This document shows positions 1 to 10,861 of a DNA stretch of 64,000 nucleotides, in pieces. The position numbers and the translations under genes are program-made. This DNA is from Ypsolopha sequella (lineage: Eukaryota > Arthropoda > Insecta > Lepidoptera > Ypsolophidae): contig CAKOHE010000111.1 of assembly GCA_934047225.1 (NCBI GenBank), positions 1-64,000 on the forward strand, written 5' to 3'. Under the pieces are notes generated by a model. It was not told the origin of the DNA. It did no database searches and worked only from the letters and a program-made list of their open reading frames with translations. How positions within the stretch are numbered: the stretch's first letter is position 1; each line of letters begins with the position of its first letter.

Positions 1-16
1 ATTTGCATAAGTCCAC

Positions 17-568
17 ATGCTGTGCCCTGGCCAAAGCAAAACTTTCAGTGAATATGCTTTAACAGTATTTATACCATTTCTTTGTAAAGAACTTGGCACG
101 GTCTTAAGATTAGATGTTGTTTGGCACACATATAAGAGCGATAGGCTAAAGAATAGCACCAGAAAAAAACGTGGTCAAAGAACACGGGTCACTGCTACGA
201 CGAAAATACCTAAAGGTTGGGCGAATTTCCTGAGGATCAATTCCAACAAGGAAGAACTGTTTCATTTAATTTCCACCTTATGTCATTCATATGACTTTGA
301 CAATGGCAAAGAACTTTATATCACGGATGGAGCCAATATTTTGATGAATATAACATGTGACACTCAGAGGTTAGCCCCGTGTAATCATGAAGAGGCGGAT
401 ACTCGCATAATGGTGCATGTGTCTAATGCTGTCGCTTAAGGTCTGACAAAAATCATGCTTCGCGCTGTTGATACTGACATCGTAGTACTAGCAGTTGCAC
501 AAGTGCAAAAACTACCTCAACTTGAAGAGCTGTGGGTGCACATAGATAATGGAAAACACCACAAGTAA
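17..568 (+). pseudogene. Fragment of a transposon-associated protein with a HEEADTR motif
   Basis: A 140-codon open stretch ends at a stop at 437-439. The same frame then reads on to a second stop at 566-568, and another in-frame stop lies at 8-10, so this is an interrupted coding remnant. The motif CNHEEADTRIMVH (about residues 122-134), followed after the stop by AVDTDIVVLA, is one I know from large uncharacterised proteins scattered through insect and other animal genomes, usually repetitive and probably transposon-derived. Those proteins end in a cysteine-rich tail, and a separate fragment of that tail lies at 7,190-7,562 on the opposite strand. No function is assigned. The family recognition is from memory; the stops and motif are seen directly. 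Confidence 0.5.
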
Positions 569-1314
569 TTTTAATGAAATTACGACGATACCGTCGTAAT
601 AGTTCATTCTAACTATACAGTTAGAATGAAAAACGCAATTCTTATATGCCATATGATACCAAATCTACAGTCAACTCTACTCTTTTTTATATTCATATAT
701 ATAGTATGCTTCTTAGGTAGTAGGTATATATACTCCCCACAGGACAGGACCCAGTATAATGGTCATCAAGACGATTCAAATACAAATTCGTTTTGTTAAA
801 AGTTATAACCGCGCGCTATACGTCACTCTGCCCCGTGGTGTACTTTATTTTTTTTCACTCACTTTTTGCCACAACATTACAATAAAAAAGATATGTCTGT
901 AATACAGATAAATGTGGCTTTCAGTGCATATTTTTTATATATTGATATATTCTATGGTTCAAATGAAAACGACCATGATATGAAAAAAAAATAGTTCACG
1001 ATTAACAGATTTTACCAAATATATATTTTTTTTGTATGGAAAGACATATATTTTTTTTCAGAAATGAATTCATCATATTTCATTTATCAGAAAATGATAT
1101 CAAACTTGCCCGAGGTACGTACACTTAGAGAGCTATATGACTCAAAGGGAGCGCGGCGGAATCAAACTTCCCCCCCCGCTCCTCGCCACCACAGAAATGC
1201 CTCCCGATGCCTCCCGGGCTAAGTCCACTCGGGACCACCTATGGAACAACTGTGCCAAATATGAGCTCATAGTCCAGTTTCAAACGGTTAATCGCACTAA
1301 ATACCCAGCTACAA
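569..1314. other. AT-rich non-coding stretch
   Basis: I see no credible gene. The stretch is AT-rich with homopolymer T runs. A 63-codon ORF at 1,137-1,328 begins in a GC-rich patch but shows no recognisable motif and is probably chance. Confidence 0.5.
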
Positions 1315-1561
1315 TAACGAGCTGGTAACATTCGTTTTTAAATAGAATGTAAGTTTACGCGAGTTTAATTTGTAATATTACTAATTAATAATTAACATAT
1401 TAATATATTAACGTAGCTAGATAATAAATAAATTGTATCGGTGAATCAGTTGATATGTAATAACGAGCTGGTAATATTCGTATTTAAATAGTATGTCAGT
1501 TTACGCGATTTTAATTTGTAATATTACTAATTAATAATTAACATATTAATATATTAACGTA
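1315..1561. repeat. Tandem duplication of a ~120-bp AT-rich segment, second copy split by a transposon
   Basis: The segment starting AACGAGCTGGTAA occurs at about 1,315-1,440 and again from 1,462. Both copies continue through the same run of TAATATTAACGTA. The first copy then reads GCTAGATAATAAATAAA. In the second copy this continuation resumes only at about 2,770, after the 1.2-kb element inserted at 1,562-2,767. The first copy therefore shows the approximate empty site. Confidence 0.7.
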
Positions 1562-2767
1562 CAGTGCGACATAAAAGAGTAGAAATTAATTATTTCGGAA
1601 CTAAAGTGTTTCCGTGTCCTGGCAACACTAGAGGTGAGTAGTCGAGCTGTCAAAACTAGTAACCGGTGTCTGTTTACTTCACAATTTTAGGCTTTTCTGT
1701 GTAAATTTTGGCTAAAACAGCAAGTTAAAATGAACAAGGTCATACGCGGTGGTGTTCGTGACGTAATTTATTAAGTATTGATGCGATTTTTGGCTGAATT
1801 TTAAGCCGGAGAGTTGCTATCTCCAATCGACGATATTTACAAACGGACAGCTGACTTAACTGGTAAGAATCTGTTTAAAGTTGTAGAAAACGATATTTTA
1901 ATCTAGTTACACGGAAAGAAAACAACATTCCTTACAAAATAACTCCAAAATATTGATTATTGCGATTGTTATCTTTACAATTTCAAGGTTATGTTATGGT
2001 TACAAAAATATTTTTATATAGCGTGATCGGGTCGACGTTAATTTTGATACTTGCTTTAGGAAAAGATGATGATAAGTTAAATTGAATATGACTGTTATTT
2101 ATATCTGTTTCAGGTGTGTCGGAAAGTACAGTATGCAGGATAGTGCAGCAAGGGTCCACCGATGGGAGGAAATTTTCGACACCTGTAAAACATAGAAAAG
2201 GTCGCCTTTCAAATGTACTGGATGATTTCGACATTTGTGCCATAAGGCAGAAGATATATTTTTTATACAGTTACAAAAGAAGTGCCTACAATTGGTAAAC
2301 TATAAGCCGAACTTAAAAAAGACTTAGGGTCCGACGGAAGTAGAGAGCATTTGAGGAAACTCAAAACTGGGAGGACATTGTACAATGACGTAGACGAATT
2401 AGTCATACAGGTTGGTGTAGATAGCAGTGATGATGAGTTTGATACAGAAAGCAGTGAAGAATCTAGTGCAGAACCGAGTGTAAGCGCATCTCAATTGGAG
2501 GGTGTTGAATATTTAGATTTTAGTTCATTAGAATAGTGCTTTATTCTAAATAAAGTTTACCTTAAACAAAGATCCTATTTCATTTCTTGTTATAAGTGTT
2601 ATGCCTAAACCTTCCAAGTGATACATTATGAAATTTGTTAAATGAAAAAGCAACTTGAGTAGTAAAAAAAATATTGAAGTATCAAAATTAATTAATCTTA
2701 CTAGCTGTGTGGCCATATAGAAGATGGTGGCGCCCTCATTTATTTTCTACTCTTTTATGTCGCACTG
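1562..2767 (+). mobile_element. Tc1/mariner-like DNA transposon, internally decayed
   Basis: Terminal inverted repeats of 24 bp are perfect: CAGTGCGACATAAAAGAG is the outer part at 1,562, mirrored by a right end at 2,744-2,767. TA dinucleotides flank both ends (1,560-1,561 and 2,768-2,769), as expected for the TA target duplication of the Tc1/mariner superfamily. The neighbouring duplicate at 1,315-1,440 gives an uninterrupted version of the target. The element carries remnants of a transposase but is too short and too broken to be autonomous. The superfamily call rests on the TA duplication and the helix-turn-helix remnant; the DDE core is missing. Confidence 0.8.
1730..2536 (+). pseudogene. 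Broken, intron-containing transposase of the Tc1/mariner-like element
   Basis: A first exon begins with ATG at 1,730 and contains in-frame stops. It runs to a donor (GTAAGAAT) at 1,863. An acceptor (TTTCAG) ends at 2,113. Joining these gives a phase-consistent ...ADLTG/VSESTVCRIV..., the recognition part of a helix-turn-helix DNA-binding domain, followed by FSTP and DDFD/IR motifs typical of the N-terminus of this transposase group. After about 2,300 the frame breaks. A segment at 2,351-2,536 encodes a very acidic Ser/Glu-rich C-terminal tail (DSSDDEFDTESSEESS). The catalytic domain between them is deleted, so the protein cannot be active. Confidence 0.6.
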
Positions 2768-2769
2768 TA

Positions 2770-3310
2770 CCTAGATAATAAATAAAGAAAAGATAAGTGT
2801 ATAGTTTATTTTGTGCACCGCCTATACACATTTTCTTTTTTAAGAAATCTGCCAGTTAAAGGTTTCCTGGAAGAGATCAATTTTAATGATAAGACCGCCA
2901 ATTGTACCCTATTCCCTACTGTAAAACTGTTTCACTATGGGACACATTTAAACTTACTTTAAAATAAATGGAAATAACAATAGAAAAGTGATTGACAATA
3001 CAAAAAAATAATACACTATAAATAAATACCAACACTTTAAAAAATCCTAAACATATATAAATAATAAGTTTGCACTACAAAGTAATGTTAACATCAAGAA
3101 AATATTTGAAACGCATCAAATATAATGCTCTCCACAATAAAATTAATATTTCGCACTAAAGTCAACCCACTAATTGGGAAGGCAAAGGGAATTTAGCCCA
3201 CATACAGCCATGTCTGAGTTTTTATTAAACAAAAATCGACATCATTTTATAACAAACGATTAGGTACCTACTATGCTAATCATAATGATAACCAAGGTAG
3301 ATATAATGTA
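2770..3310. other. AT-rich non-coding stretch
   Basis: After the transposon's right flank the sequence is AT-rich and has no ORF with recognisable content. I see no repeat boundary or RNA gene. Confidence 0.5.
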
Positions 3311-3500
3311 CTAAAGTTATATCTGCAAGCTGCGGCGCTGCAGGAAGTGCAGCCCTTTTGCCTTTGCGTAACAAAATAGAGGCACCCATGCTCACCTCTA
3401 CAGCTGCTGCTTACTTCGGCCTTTGACGACCAGCCTCAGCCACTACGGTTCGCACTGGTGCCTATGCTTTGTTACTGCGGGTGAGGGCTGCGCTCCCTCC
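3311..3500. repeat. GC-rich inverted-repeat island, probable MITE remnant
   Basis: This GC-rich block sits in AT-rich surroundings. Complementary segments face each other around TAACAAAATAGAGGCACC (about 3,370) and GGTGCCTATGCTTTGTTA (about 3,455), so it can fold into an imperfect hairpin. No coding content is visible. A non-autonomous DNA element is the likeliest source, but clean ends and a target duplication were not found. Confidence 0.35.
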
Positions 3501-3645
3501 GCGCCTCCGGCTTTTTGTATACCTTTTCTGAAAGATTCGCAACTCGTGCCTGCTATGCTGAAAGTGAGATTCATCTGAAGTTAAAGAGCTACGCTTTAAG
3601 GTCCTCGCATATTACAACGGATCAGCACAGAGTATTGTGTCTAAA

Positions 3646-3818
3646 CCACCTCAAAATAAAGCATTGAAATATGAGCTATCGTACTCGTACGTGACATTTT
3701 TGTACTAGTGGACGGCACGCCGACGACGGCGCTTGGCCCGCGCGTCGTACACTTGCAAAATGTCACGTACGGAACATGATTTAAAGCTCACATTTCAATG
3801 CGTTTCTTGAGGTGGTCC
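3646..3818. repeat. Hairpin-forming MITE-like palindrome
   Basis: The left arm (ACCACCTC ... GCATTGAAATATGAGCT ... CGTACGTGACATTTT) is matched by a right arm (AAAATGTCACGTACG ... AGCTCACATTTCAATGC ... GAGGTGGT). The arms leave a GC-rich centre of about 60 bp. This is the structure of a short non-autonomous inverted-repeat element, with no ORF. Confidence 0.6.
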
Positions 3819-4373
3819 GGTGACGAGGCGTTATAATTTGCGACGGGCCTTAGTCGGTGAACTAACTGCCACTCTTCTCTCTTCTCTCTTCTCCGCCTTG
3901 GTACGACACGACACGACATATAGGTAATGAAAGAGATTTCACTTTTACATACTGGTTTCTGAGAAAAACCTCAGCAAGATTGATCTGTTGCGATGGATGG
4001 CGCTTTTTAAAATTAATTGAATGGCTCGCAGTTACAAGATTCTTAGATTATAAATAAGGCACTAAGGATTATAAATAAACCGACCAAGATTGTACACAAA
4101 ATTAGAAACTTATTAATATAACCTCAATTAAAATAGAGGACAAGATGATTGTTCAAAAGTTTGATTTGAATATTTTTGTACGATAATACTGGACGTAATG
4201 TGTATATGTACATAGGACATAAGTTTTGTATGTTGGTATAATTTATAAAGGAGAAAAAAAGTAAAGCTAACGTTAATCGTTCATCTTTTTCCCAGGTGGG
4301 TTAATAAATACTTTTGATAAAATAAATAAGGATACCTTAGGTCGAGAAGAATAAAGTAGAATTAATTCTGTTA
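3819..4373. other. Non-coding stretch
   Basis: I see no supported gene. A pyrimidine-rich TCTCTTCTCTCTTCT stretch lies near 3,880 and an AGATGGCGCT-like motif near 3,997 (GATGGCGCTTTT). Neither is assigned a role. Confidence 0.4.
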
Positions 4374-5418
4374 TACAGGATGGAAAAAATGAAAGGGCCC
4401 TGGAGGGGAACTACCTTAAATCCTTTAGTTAGCTCATTTTACTGAAAGGAAACATTCCTTTATTTTTTAAAAGAAACAAAACTCCATTCAAAGATCTTCT
4501 AAAATTTGCTTGTCTCACCCGGGAACTGAACCAACTAAAAATTTAAAAAATAAACCCTCGCTATTTTATTATACGAATCGGTAGGATTATTGTTCAGGAT
4601 AAAATTTGTCTACTAAACTAAAGTCTTACACTCATCTATTGTACGAGATACCCATGAAATTGAATATTTATTACAAGTTCTTTATTAACAAAACCTAGTA
4701 CTGTTCACTTGTAAAGTAATAATTATACGCTATTATTACACAATGACAGCACGGAATGAAAGCAAAACAAAACAAAATTTGAATTTCGAACGAATACTTT
4801 TATCGATTTTAAAAATGTTGAAAGTTATGGTTCGAACTTCAAATTTGTTGCTCCGCGTTGCAAAAAAATTACGTTCCTTTTTTAAACTTTTCGTCAGTAC
4901 GCCTAGTGCAAGAAGTAATTGTGCTCTGCATATATTTATTATTACCATTTAACGATTTTCTTATTGAAGTATTCAACAAGGTACTTAAGATAAATAACAT
5001 TAGCAAGCTTGTAGTTCATACGATGTCTTTGGATGTAAGAGAGATAAGAAAATTATAACGTGTCATTTACTTGTTACAAGTGAACAGTACTAGGTATTGT
5101 TAACAAAGAACTTGTAATAAATATTTAATTTCATGAGTATCTCGTACAACAGATGAGTGTAAGACCAAATGTTTATTAGACAAATTTTATTCTGAACAAT
5201 AATCCTACCGATTCGTATGATAAAATAGCGAGGGTTTTATTTTTTTTTTATTTTTAGTTGGTTCGATTCCCGGGTGAGACAAGCGAATTTCAGAATATCT
5301 TTGAATGCAGTTTTGTTTCTTTTAAAAAATAAAGGAATGTTTCCTTTCAGTAAAATGAGCTAACTAAAGGATTTAAGGTAGTTCCCCTCCAGGGCCCTTA
5401 ATTTTTTTCCACCCTGTA
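4374..5418. mobile_element. Foldback/MITE-like element with ~345-bp terminal inverted repeats
   Basis: The left arm (4,374-4,722, starting TACAGGATGG) is nearly the reverse complement of the right arm (about 5,067-5,418, ending CCACCCTGTA). They are separated by a spacer of about 345 bp. TA flanks both ends (4,372-4,373 and 5,419-5,420), a possible target duplication. Opposing ORFs of about 70 codons in the spacer show no known domain and read as chance overlap. The right arm contains GGTTCGATTCCCGGGT, similar to a tRNA B box. The superfamily is undetermined. Confidence 0.75.
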
Positions 5419-5819
5419 TATTATCCGCGCTGCACAATGTTTATATACAATTGAAGATAAATAGTCTGTGATATACTGATAAACTGAGCAAATGAAGTGG
5501 GTTTGAAACAATGTGCTTGACGATTACTATGTGCCTAACTTTTATATCTGATTAAGTAAGTACTCAGAATATTTTATAAAAACGCTAAATTTTATTTCTT
5601 AATATATATTATTTTAAATAAATGTATGCCTTAAATAAATAAAAGCTTTGGAAAGCAAAGGAGTATATGAATTGCCAAAGTATAAGATTTTGTATACGCA
5701 TTTTTTTTTAAGGGATGTTTGCATTTGGGAAGATGGTGTTTGAAACGAAAGGTGATTAAGTATAAAAACCACAGGTTAGTTGTTTGAAATGAATTTAGTA
5801 AATATATATATATATAAAT
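5419..5819. other. AT-rich non-coding stretch
   Basis: Nothing recognisable apart from low-complexity A/T tracts leading into the poly(T) of the next element. Confidence 0.4.
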
Positions 5820-6115
5820 ATTTTTTTTTTTTTTTATTTATTTACTTTAATTAAAACGGACAAACCAATTACAATAATTAAAGATAGTAACACAAACACA
5901 AAATGGTACAATCAACTAAAATAAATAAGAGTAACACGTAAAGTCAGAAACAGGCCTTCTCACAAAAACACAAACACTCTGACAATATTTTCTGCCATCC
6001 ATCAGCAAACAGATCACAGTCCTGATTGGCGTTTAGAAGAGCGTTGAGGGAGAGAAGAGTACGCGGTATGGGTGAGTTAGATCGCGCCTTTGTGCGACAC
6101 GACGGCACAGCGAAT
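5820..6115 (-). mobile_element. 5'-truncated LINE 3' end, minus strand
   Basis: A poly(T) run at about 5,820 (poly(A) on the minus strand) is followed by about 290 bp that is less AT-rich than its surroundings. Reading the minus strand toward the poly(A) gives the C-terminal and 3'-UTR style of a lepidopteran non-LTR element. No intact ORF remains, and the clade cannot be set from this length. Confidence 0.4.
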
Positions 6116-6499
6116 TAGTATACATATTTTAGAATAATATATTTTTTGTCATTCATAACATAACCAAATAGTTTTTTAGGTACAACACATAAGATTTCTT
6201 AAAACGAGTGGCATTATTTATTTATAGATTATTTATTTATTTATTTATTTGTATTCTTGTACAAATATTACATTTTGCATTTTGTACACCTACTCGTGTA
6301 TATCGTTTATAATTAAAGTACCCATCACAAAGTAATCAAAGTTTTTTTTTAATATCCCTGAAAATATTCACAAAGGAAATTTTCCTTTTAGGCAAAGGAA
6401 AAATTATGTCCCAACGAACCACATACATATAACCCATATAACCACACACAGGTCCCAACGAACTAAATAGGCAGTTTCAGGGGGTTGGTTCAAAAAGTT
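6116..6499. other. Low-complexity non-coding stretch
   Basis: A TTTA-type microsatellite lies near 6,215-6,250. Otherwise AT-rich, with no gene. Confidence 0.4.
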
Positions 6500-6913
6500 T
6501 TATTCTAAGTTAAAGAACACTGCAGGGGCGTTGCCGCGCTTGTTGCGATTCTGACGATGACGCGTCATATACCCGACGAGGGTGAAGCCATCCTTATTTG
6601 TGTTCGCTTTCAGCAGGCGTGCAGCGAAAACGGCGGGGGCGGGGTTGGGCAGCTGTTTCTGGAGTGTACAACTGACCATCGACAGCGGCGGCGGCTGCTT
6701 GTGGTGACGAGGAAGGCGGTGGCGGTGGGCTTTGACTTCGGAGTTTTTACCTGCGGCCGGTGGGGCTGGCATAGACAGCACAGATGTCAGCACAGCGATG
6801 TCTTTATGGGCATAATTTTGATACCGGATGAAGGCATCGCAGGTTCATTGATTCTCGATGTAATTGGGTCAGTTGAAAACATGCTTTCAATGAGTGGCGA
6901 GGCGACACTATGA
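6500..6913. other. GC-rich patch with overlapping ORFs of unknown nature
   Basis: Two ORFs overlap on opposite strands: 97 codons on minus (6,500-6,793) and 118 codons on plus (6,557-6,913). The minus frame is Pro/Arg/Lys-rich and includes KDGFTLVGY, which faintly resembles motifs before the zinc knuckles of Jockey-type gag proteins. The plus frame shows nothing known. I favour a decayed retroelement gag fragment on minus, with low certainty. Confidence 0.25.
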
Positions 6914-7189
6914 CCACAAAAACGCTGCATCGGCCCGTTCCGCAATACCGAGGACTTTCGTTGTGCTGTGACGTCAACTCACTCCGAACAAATATTTTTG
7001 GAAGCCTACAGCCGGCCTCGCAATTGTAAATATTAAGATAAAGGCAAGAGAATGATGTAAATTTGTTTATTGTTGTTTATCGGTTTAATTTGTATTTTTT
7101 TTTTTTCATAAATAGTATAATGATAACAATAATACTAAAAAATGAAATTTTAGTGCAATGGTATTAAGTAAATAATTTTTATCAAAAGT
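6914..7189. other. Non-coding stretch
   Basis: No feature supported. The sequence becomes AT-rich toward the next remnant. Confidence 0.35.
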
Positions 7190-7562
7190 TAACTTTACAA
7201 TCACCGGCGCAGAAACAAAGTGCGGTACACTTCATTGCAGCTTTGCTGCATTTACAACGTCCAGCCCCCCTATTCTGTATCTTTAGTTGCCAACTTAGCT
7301 GGGTGCCTATCATCAAAAACACAGATAAAAACTGAATTTTCAAAATTGCTTTTAATGGGTATTGAACTATTAACAAACTGTGTCGTCACTTCAAGTGCGA
7401 ACATATCCTTAGACTATTGGAATTCGATGTTTTTGATGATAGGCACCTAGTCTAGTTGGCAACTAGAGATACATAATAGGCCCGCAGTACACCCTTTTTT
7501 GCAGCTGCATCTAATTAACTCTGAACATGAAGCTGCTGCTTCGGGGAGAGTTGTCTATAGAG
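7190..7562 (-). pseudogene. Cysteine-rich C-terminal domain of the HEEADTR-type protein, split by a MITE
   Basis: On the minus strand, about 7,550-7,480 encodes ...SELIRCSCKKGCTAG. The frame resumes on the other side of a 210-bp MITE at about 7,269-7,190 with RCKCSKAAMKCTALCFCAGDC. Joined across the insertion these form a regular Cys array (C-x-C-x3-C, then C-x-C-x5-C-x3-C-x-C-x3-C). I associate this tail with the same uncharacterised family as the fragment at 17-568, here on the opposite strand. A stop lies just upstream of the domain, so this is a relic. The family link is from memory; the cysteine pattern and interruption are direct observations. Confidence 0.5.
7270..7479. mobile_element. 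210-bp MITE inserted in a cysteine-rich coding remnant
   Basis: The ends mirror each other: CTATTCTGTATCTTTAGTTG on the left and the complement of CTATTATGTATCTCTAGTTG on the right. The arms continue to TGCCTATCATCAAAAACA and its complement near 7,430. Removing it restores a continuous cysteine-rich frame on the minus strand. Flanking GGGC-like bases may be a short target duplication but are too GC-monotonous to be sure. Confidence 0.7.
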
Positions 7563-8153
7563 GTTGCCACCCGGCTGCGTCCTGTGTCCATCCCCATTGC
7601 TTTATACATAATTTGAAGCTATTTCATAAATATTAAATGTTTTTCTTTTATTAACTTAATTTCTAAGTGGAGCATTTTTTTAAAATAAATTATTAAATAC
7701 ATATAACACTATCTGATAAACAAACCTTCAGTTTTAAACAATCATTGTTTTAAACACCTTTTGCAACTTTAAAGCGGTCGCTGTCATCATTCAAATCGTT
7801 TTCAAGATGGCCGCAAAGAAAATTGCGGCCATTTTGTAGTTGCAACGAGGGTAGGACAATTTTCTTACGAATAATAAATTGCGAGCAGTTTACGTGGTCA
7901 TTCAACTGAAAATTTAAACCGTTGATTGAGTGTAGAGTTTATCTACCATTGGGGAACACTCCATAGTCCCACGTTTAGCTCTAATTAATACAATAACAAG
8001 GAAGAAAACTGGTTCTACGCAATTTTCCTTGATAGTATGTAAATGTTGTGTAATAGCACTTAGTCTTGTCTTATTCCTATCAGGAAATAAATCTACAGTT
8101 GTTTTTTAGACTAGTTTGAAAAACAAGATTGTCAGTTTGATAGACAAATTGTT
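7563..8153. other. Non-coding stretch with a small perfect palindrome
   Basis: The only structure seen is a short hairpin near 7,807-7,835, ATGGCCGCAA and TTGCGGCCAT separated by six bases. No gene. Confidence 0.4.
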
Positions 8154-8512
8154 AAGGCGATTAGTGTCGCCAAATTAGCACCTCGATCTTTGTCGGTACA
8201 AAAATCAATGGAAACGACGTTGAAATAACTGTTACGACGCTCGCTGCGTCCTTGATAGGGCGATTTGATTGTTCGACTGAATAATACTATGTTATGTTTA
8301 TAGCTATCAAGTTTATCTATTACTCAAAGCAAAAATGAATTAAATCGACCAAGACGCTCAGGAGCAGTAGAGAATTCAAGCCAAAACAAACCTTTCGGTA
8401 AATTTTTTTTTAAATATAGAAGTGTTGGTGTTGCGAAAAAGAAAAATATTGCATATGTTGTCTTAGAGTTGATACTTCATGTACATTTTTTTTTATATTT
8501 TCGGTTTGGCCA
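8154..8512. repeat. Dispersed repeat, copy a (partner at 23,999-24,424)
   Basis: From TTAAGGCGATTA through TTACGACGCTCGCTGCGTCC, ATGAATTAAATC and GAAAAAGAAAAAT to a CCATAAACGAGG end, this segment matches copy b in order with small indels. In copy b it is followed by a gag-like ORF; here it is followed by a different, unrecognised 84-codon ORF (8,469-8,723). It may be the 5' region of a retroelement that was separated from its body. Confidence 0.6.
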
Positions 8513-9420
8513 TAAACGAGGAGTAGGCTTTAGAAAGTACCCATTTGGCGTAACTAAGCCCCTTAAGTTGTTCCTATCGTATATTTATAAAAATATGGCC
8601 CGAAAAATCTTTGGTACACCCACTTTACACCAACGATTATTACATCCCAAGCGTGTACTGCCGAACTTCAGGCAGAATTTGAACAACACAACATTTGAAC
8701 AACGCAGAAGGGTCAGATTATGATGCCATACAAAAAGATTTTTCGTTAAATTTGTACACTAAAGCATAAAATCACATAAAAACTTAAACAACCTTGTCTA
8801 ACGCCCAACCTCAAATTTCACATTTGTGCATTTTTTTTAGGAATGACAAATCCAAATTATGTAATTTCTTTTGGGTATGAATGAGACAACAGTAAGCTAA
8901 CAGCAACATTAATAAATTTTTTGAAAAGTTTTAGCTGTAAAAAATTATTACAAATCTTATCATGGAAATAGATGGCATTTAGGACTTTTTCTTGAAGATT
9001 TAATTTGGTTTATTAAACTGACAATGAAACAAAATTTAATACGTAGATTTTGACTTTCAATCAACTTTCGAACAAAAATAAATAAATAATGGGAATAGCT
9101 ATACAGGAATTATGAACTCATGAATCTGTAAGAAAATTTCGGCAATTTCATATGTAAAGACCTAGGTATTTTTTTTCCGTCTTGAAATGTTGGGTAATCA
9201 GCATGTTTAAAATATACAACTAATTACTCAGAAATGTTGTATTTTAAAAACTCCAAAACATCCCATTTTCACATGGATTTTTCTTACATAACTGTTTTTT
9301 TTTAATTTAATAACATATTAAACGTAATAATTTAAAGTAAATAAGTATCTAATCTGGAGATTGTCTCTGAAATAAAAGATTTGTATTTTATTTGTTATTT
9401 ATTTAAACCCATTGGCCGTT
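8513..9420. other. Non-coding stretch
   Basis: AT-rich. The 84-codon ORF overlapping its start (8,469-8,723) has no recognisable domain and is not called as a gene. Confidence 0.4.
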
Positions 9421-9515
9421 TATGATAGTAGTTTATGCTACAAGGGCGAAAAGGAATAAATTACGAGGACGATTAACCGAGTAATTTATTGCTTTTACGC
9501 CCGTGTATCATACTA
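9421..9515. repeat. Short hairpin MITE-like palindrome
   Basis: TATGATAGTAGTTTATGCT...AAGGGCG and GTAATTTATTGCTTTTACGCCC...GTATCATACTA are complementary around a short centre. Such short palindromes are common non-autonomous elements in lepidopteran DNA. Confidence 0.5.
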
Positions 9516-9885
9516 CGTTTTTCAATGCATAGTGTGAGGAAATAAAACAAATATAATCAAAGAAAACAATTTAATTATTAAAGTTGAAAGTTACATTGTT
9601 ACAATTTTGCAAGTTAATGATTGGCTCAAAAGGACTGTATCCAGAGCCGTTAAACAGTCGAAAAAAAAAAGTATAACATTCATGGTACACAGGAAAGGTT
9701 GCAGGTTAGCAAACTTCTCGTAAATAAATTAAAAAAAAAATAATAAAGCCCTAGGGCAAAATAATCGACTTCCTGTTCGGTTTTGATGCATATAAAGTGG
9801 GCCTCTACGAGCACTTGCATTGAAAATATTTAAAAAATGCTGTAGTTTGCTATGTTAATTTGCATTGCATTTACTGCCACGAGCA

Positions 9886-9945
9886 TTGAACCCACGACCT
9901 CTGCGTTAACAGGCGATAGGTTTACCACTCAACCAGAGGGGCGGT
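9886..9945 (-). repeat. tRNA-like head of a SINE or tRNA pseudogene
   Basis: On the minus strand TGGTTGAGTGGTAA fits a pol III A box and GGTTCAATGCT a degenerate B box, with CTGTTAAC between them resembling an Asn anticodon loop. The T-arm pairing is poor and there is no clean acceptor stem, so this is not a functional tRNA. A tRNA-derived SINE extending left is likely. Confidence 0.4.
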
Positions 9946-10434
9946 CAAAATAAAAGTTATCGCAATAAATTCGTATTTGAGTACTAAAATCCGATAACTT
10001 CCAAACAAGAGTGAGCTTATTCATCCCTTAGATATAATATTAGATAATGGGCCCGTCCGTCCGTCTGTCATTTAGCGATGACAACTAGAGCTACAGATTT
10101 AGAATTTCATTCATTTCATTCATTCGTTCCTGTCATGCCGCAACTTCCGTTCATAGTTTTATCGATTGCGTTCAAATAAAATAGATTTCCACTGGTTTTC
10201 ATAGAAAGTGTTTTTGATACTCGTACATATAATGTCTTACAAATCAAAGTAAAAAAAAAAATTGGTGTAATTCAGTATTCATTATGGATCACATACCAAA
10301 GAAAATTATTTTATTTTCACGGACTTTTTTTCACTTTTCTATGGAAGTCGAATGAACTGACTGAACCACTTTGTACTGGAAACTGAAAAATAAATTTAAC
10401 CAAAAAGTTTTAAATCTACTTCAATGTGTTCAGT
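9946..10434. other. Non-coding stretch
   Basis: No gene. Contains a short ATTC-rich simple repeat near 10,108. Confidence 0.4.
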
Positions 10435-10599
10435 ACTAGTCTATATGAATAACTGTTTGTATGGAAGCTAAGTGAAATTCGCATTTTTTTTTCTCTTCCT
10501 CCCATACAAATTGCCCCGATGGTCCAGTATGGAAAGGCGAAAACAAATTTTAAGAATTTCGCTTAGCTCCCATACAAACAATTGTTCATATAGACTAGT
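10435..10599. repeat. 165-bp hairpin MITE
   Basis: ACTAGTCTATATGAA...CTGTTTGTATGGAAGCTAAG at the left mirrors CTTAGCTCCCATACAAACA...TTCATATAGACTAGT at the right, with inverted arms of about 46 bp. No ORF. An AGATGGCGCTGTT motif lies shortly after, near 10,652. Confidence 0.65.
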
Positions 10600-10861
10600 T
10601 ATTTGTTAAAATATATAAAGTATATGTAAGAAGTTTCATGTTTGTACACTAGATGGCGCTGTTCGTTTCTAGATCGCGGTGTTGAAGTTTTCTTCGTTTA
10701 AAGTGTATCGATATTTCACTTAACCGGCACTAGTGCTATCTATGTTTTGAGTTTCGTCAACTAATATTATTTAACCTTATAAACATAATCTACCCATTAC
10801 CCAAAAATTATTTTCACTTACATACTAACAACAAAACAACAAAACAAAATATATCTGCTTT

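Noticed and set aside
1137..1328. 63-codon ORF in a GC-rich patch
   Set aside because: No domain, no splice context, and surrounded by low-complexity DNA.
4736..5058. Overlapping ~70-codon ORFs inside the foldback spacer
   Set aside because: They overlap on opposite strands and in different frames, with no motif; chance ORFs in AT-rich DNA.
9886..9945. Functional tRNA-Asn gene
   Set aside because: Box A/B and an Asn-like anticodon loop are present, but the T stem and acceptor stem do not pair. A SINE head or pseudogene is the better call.
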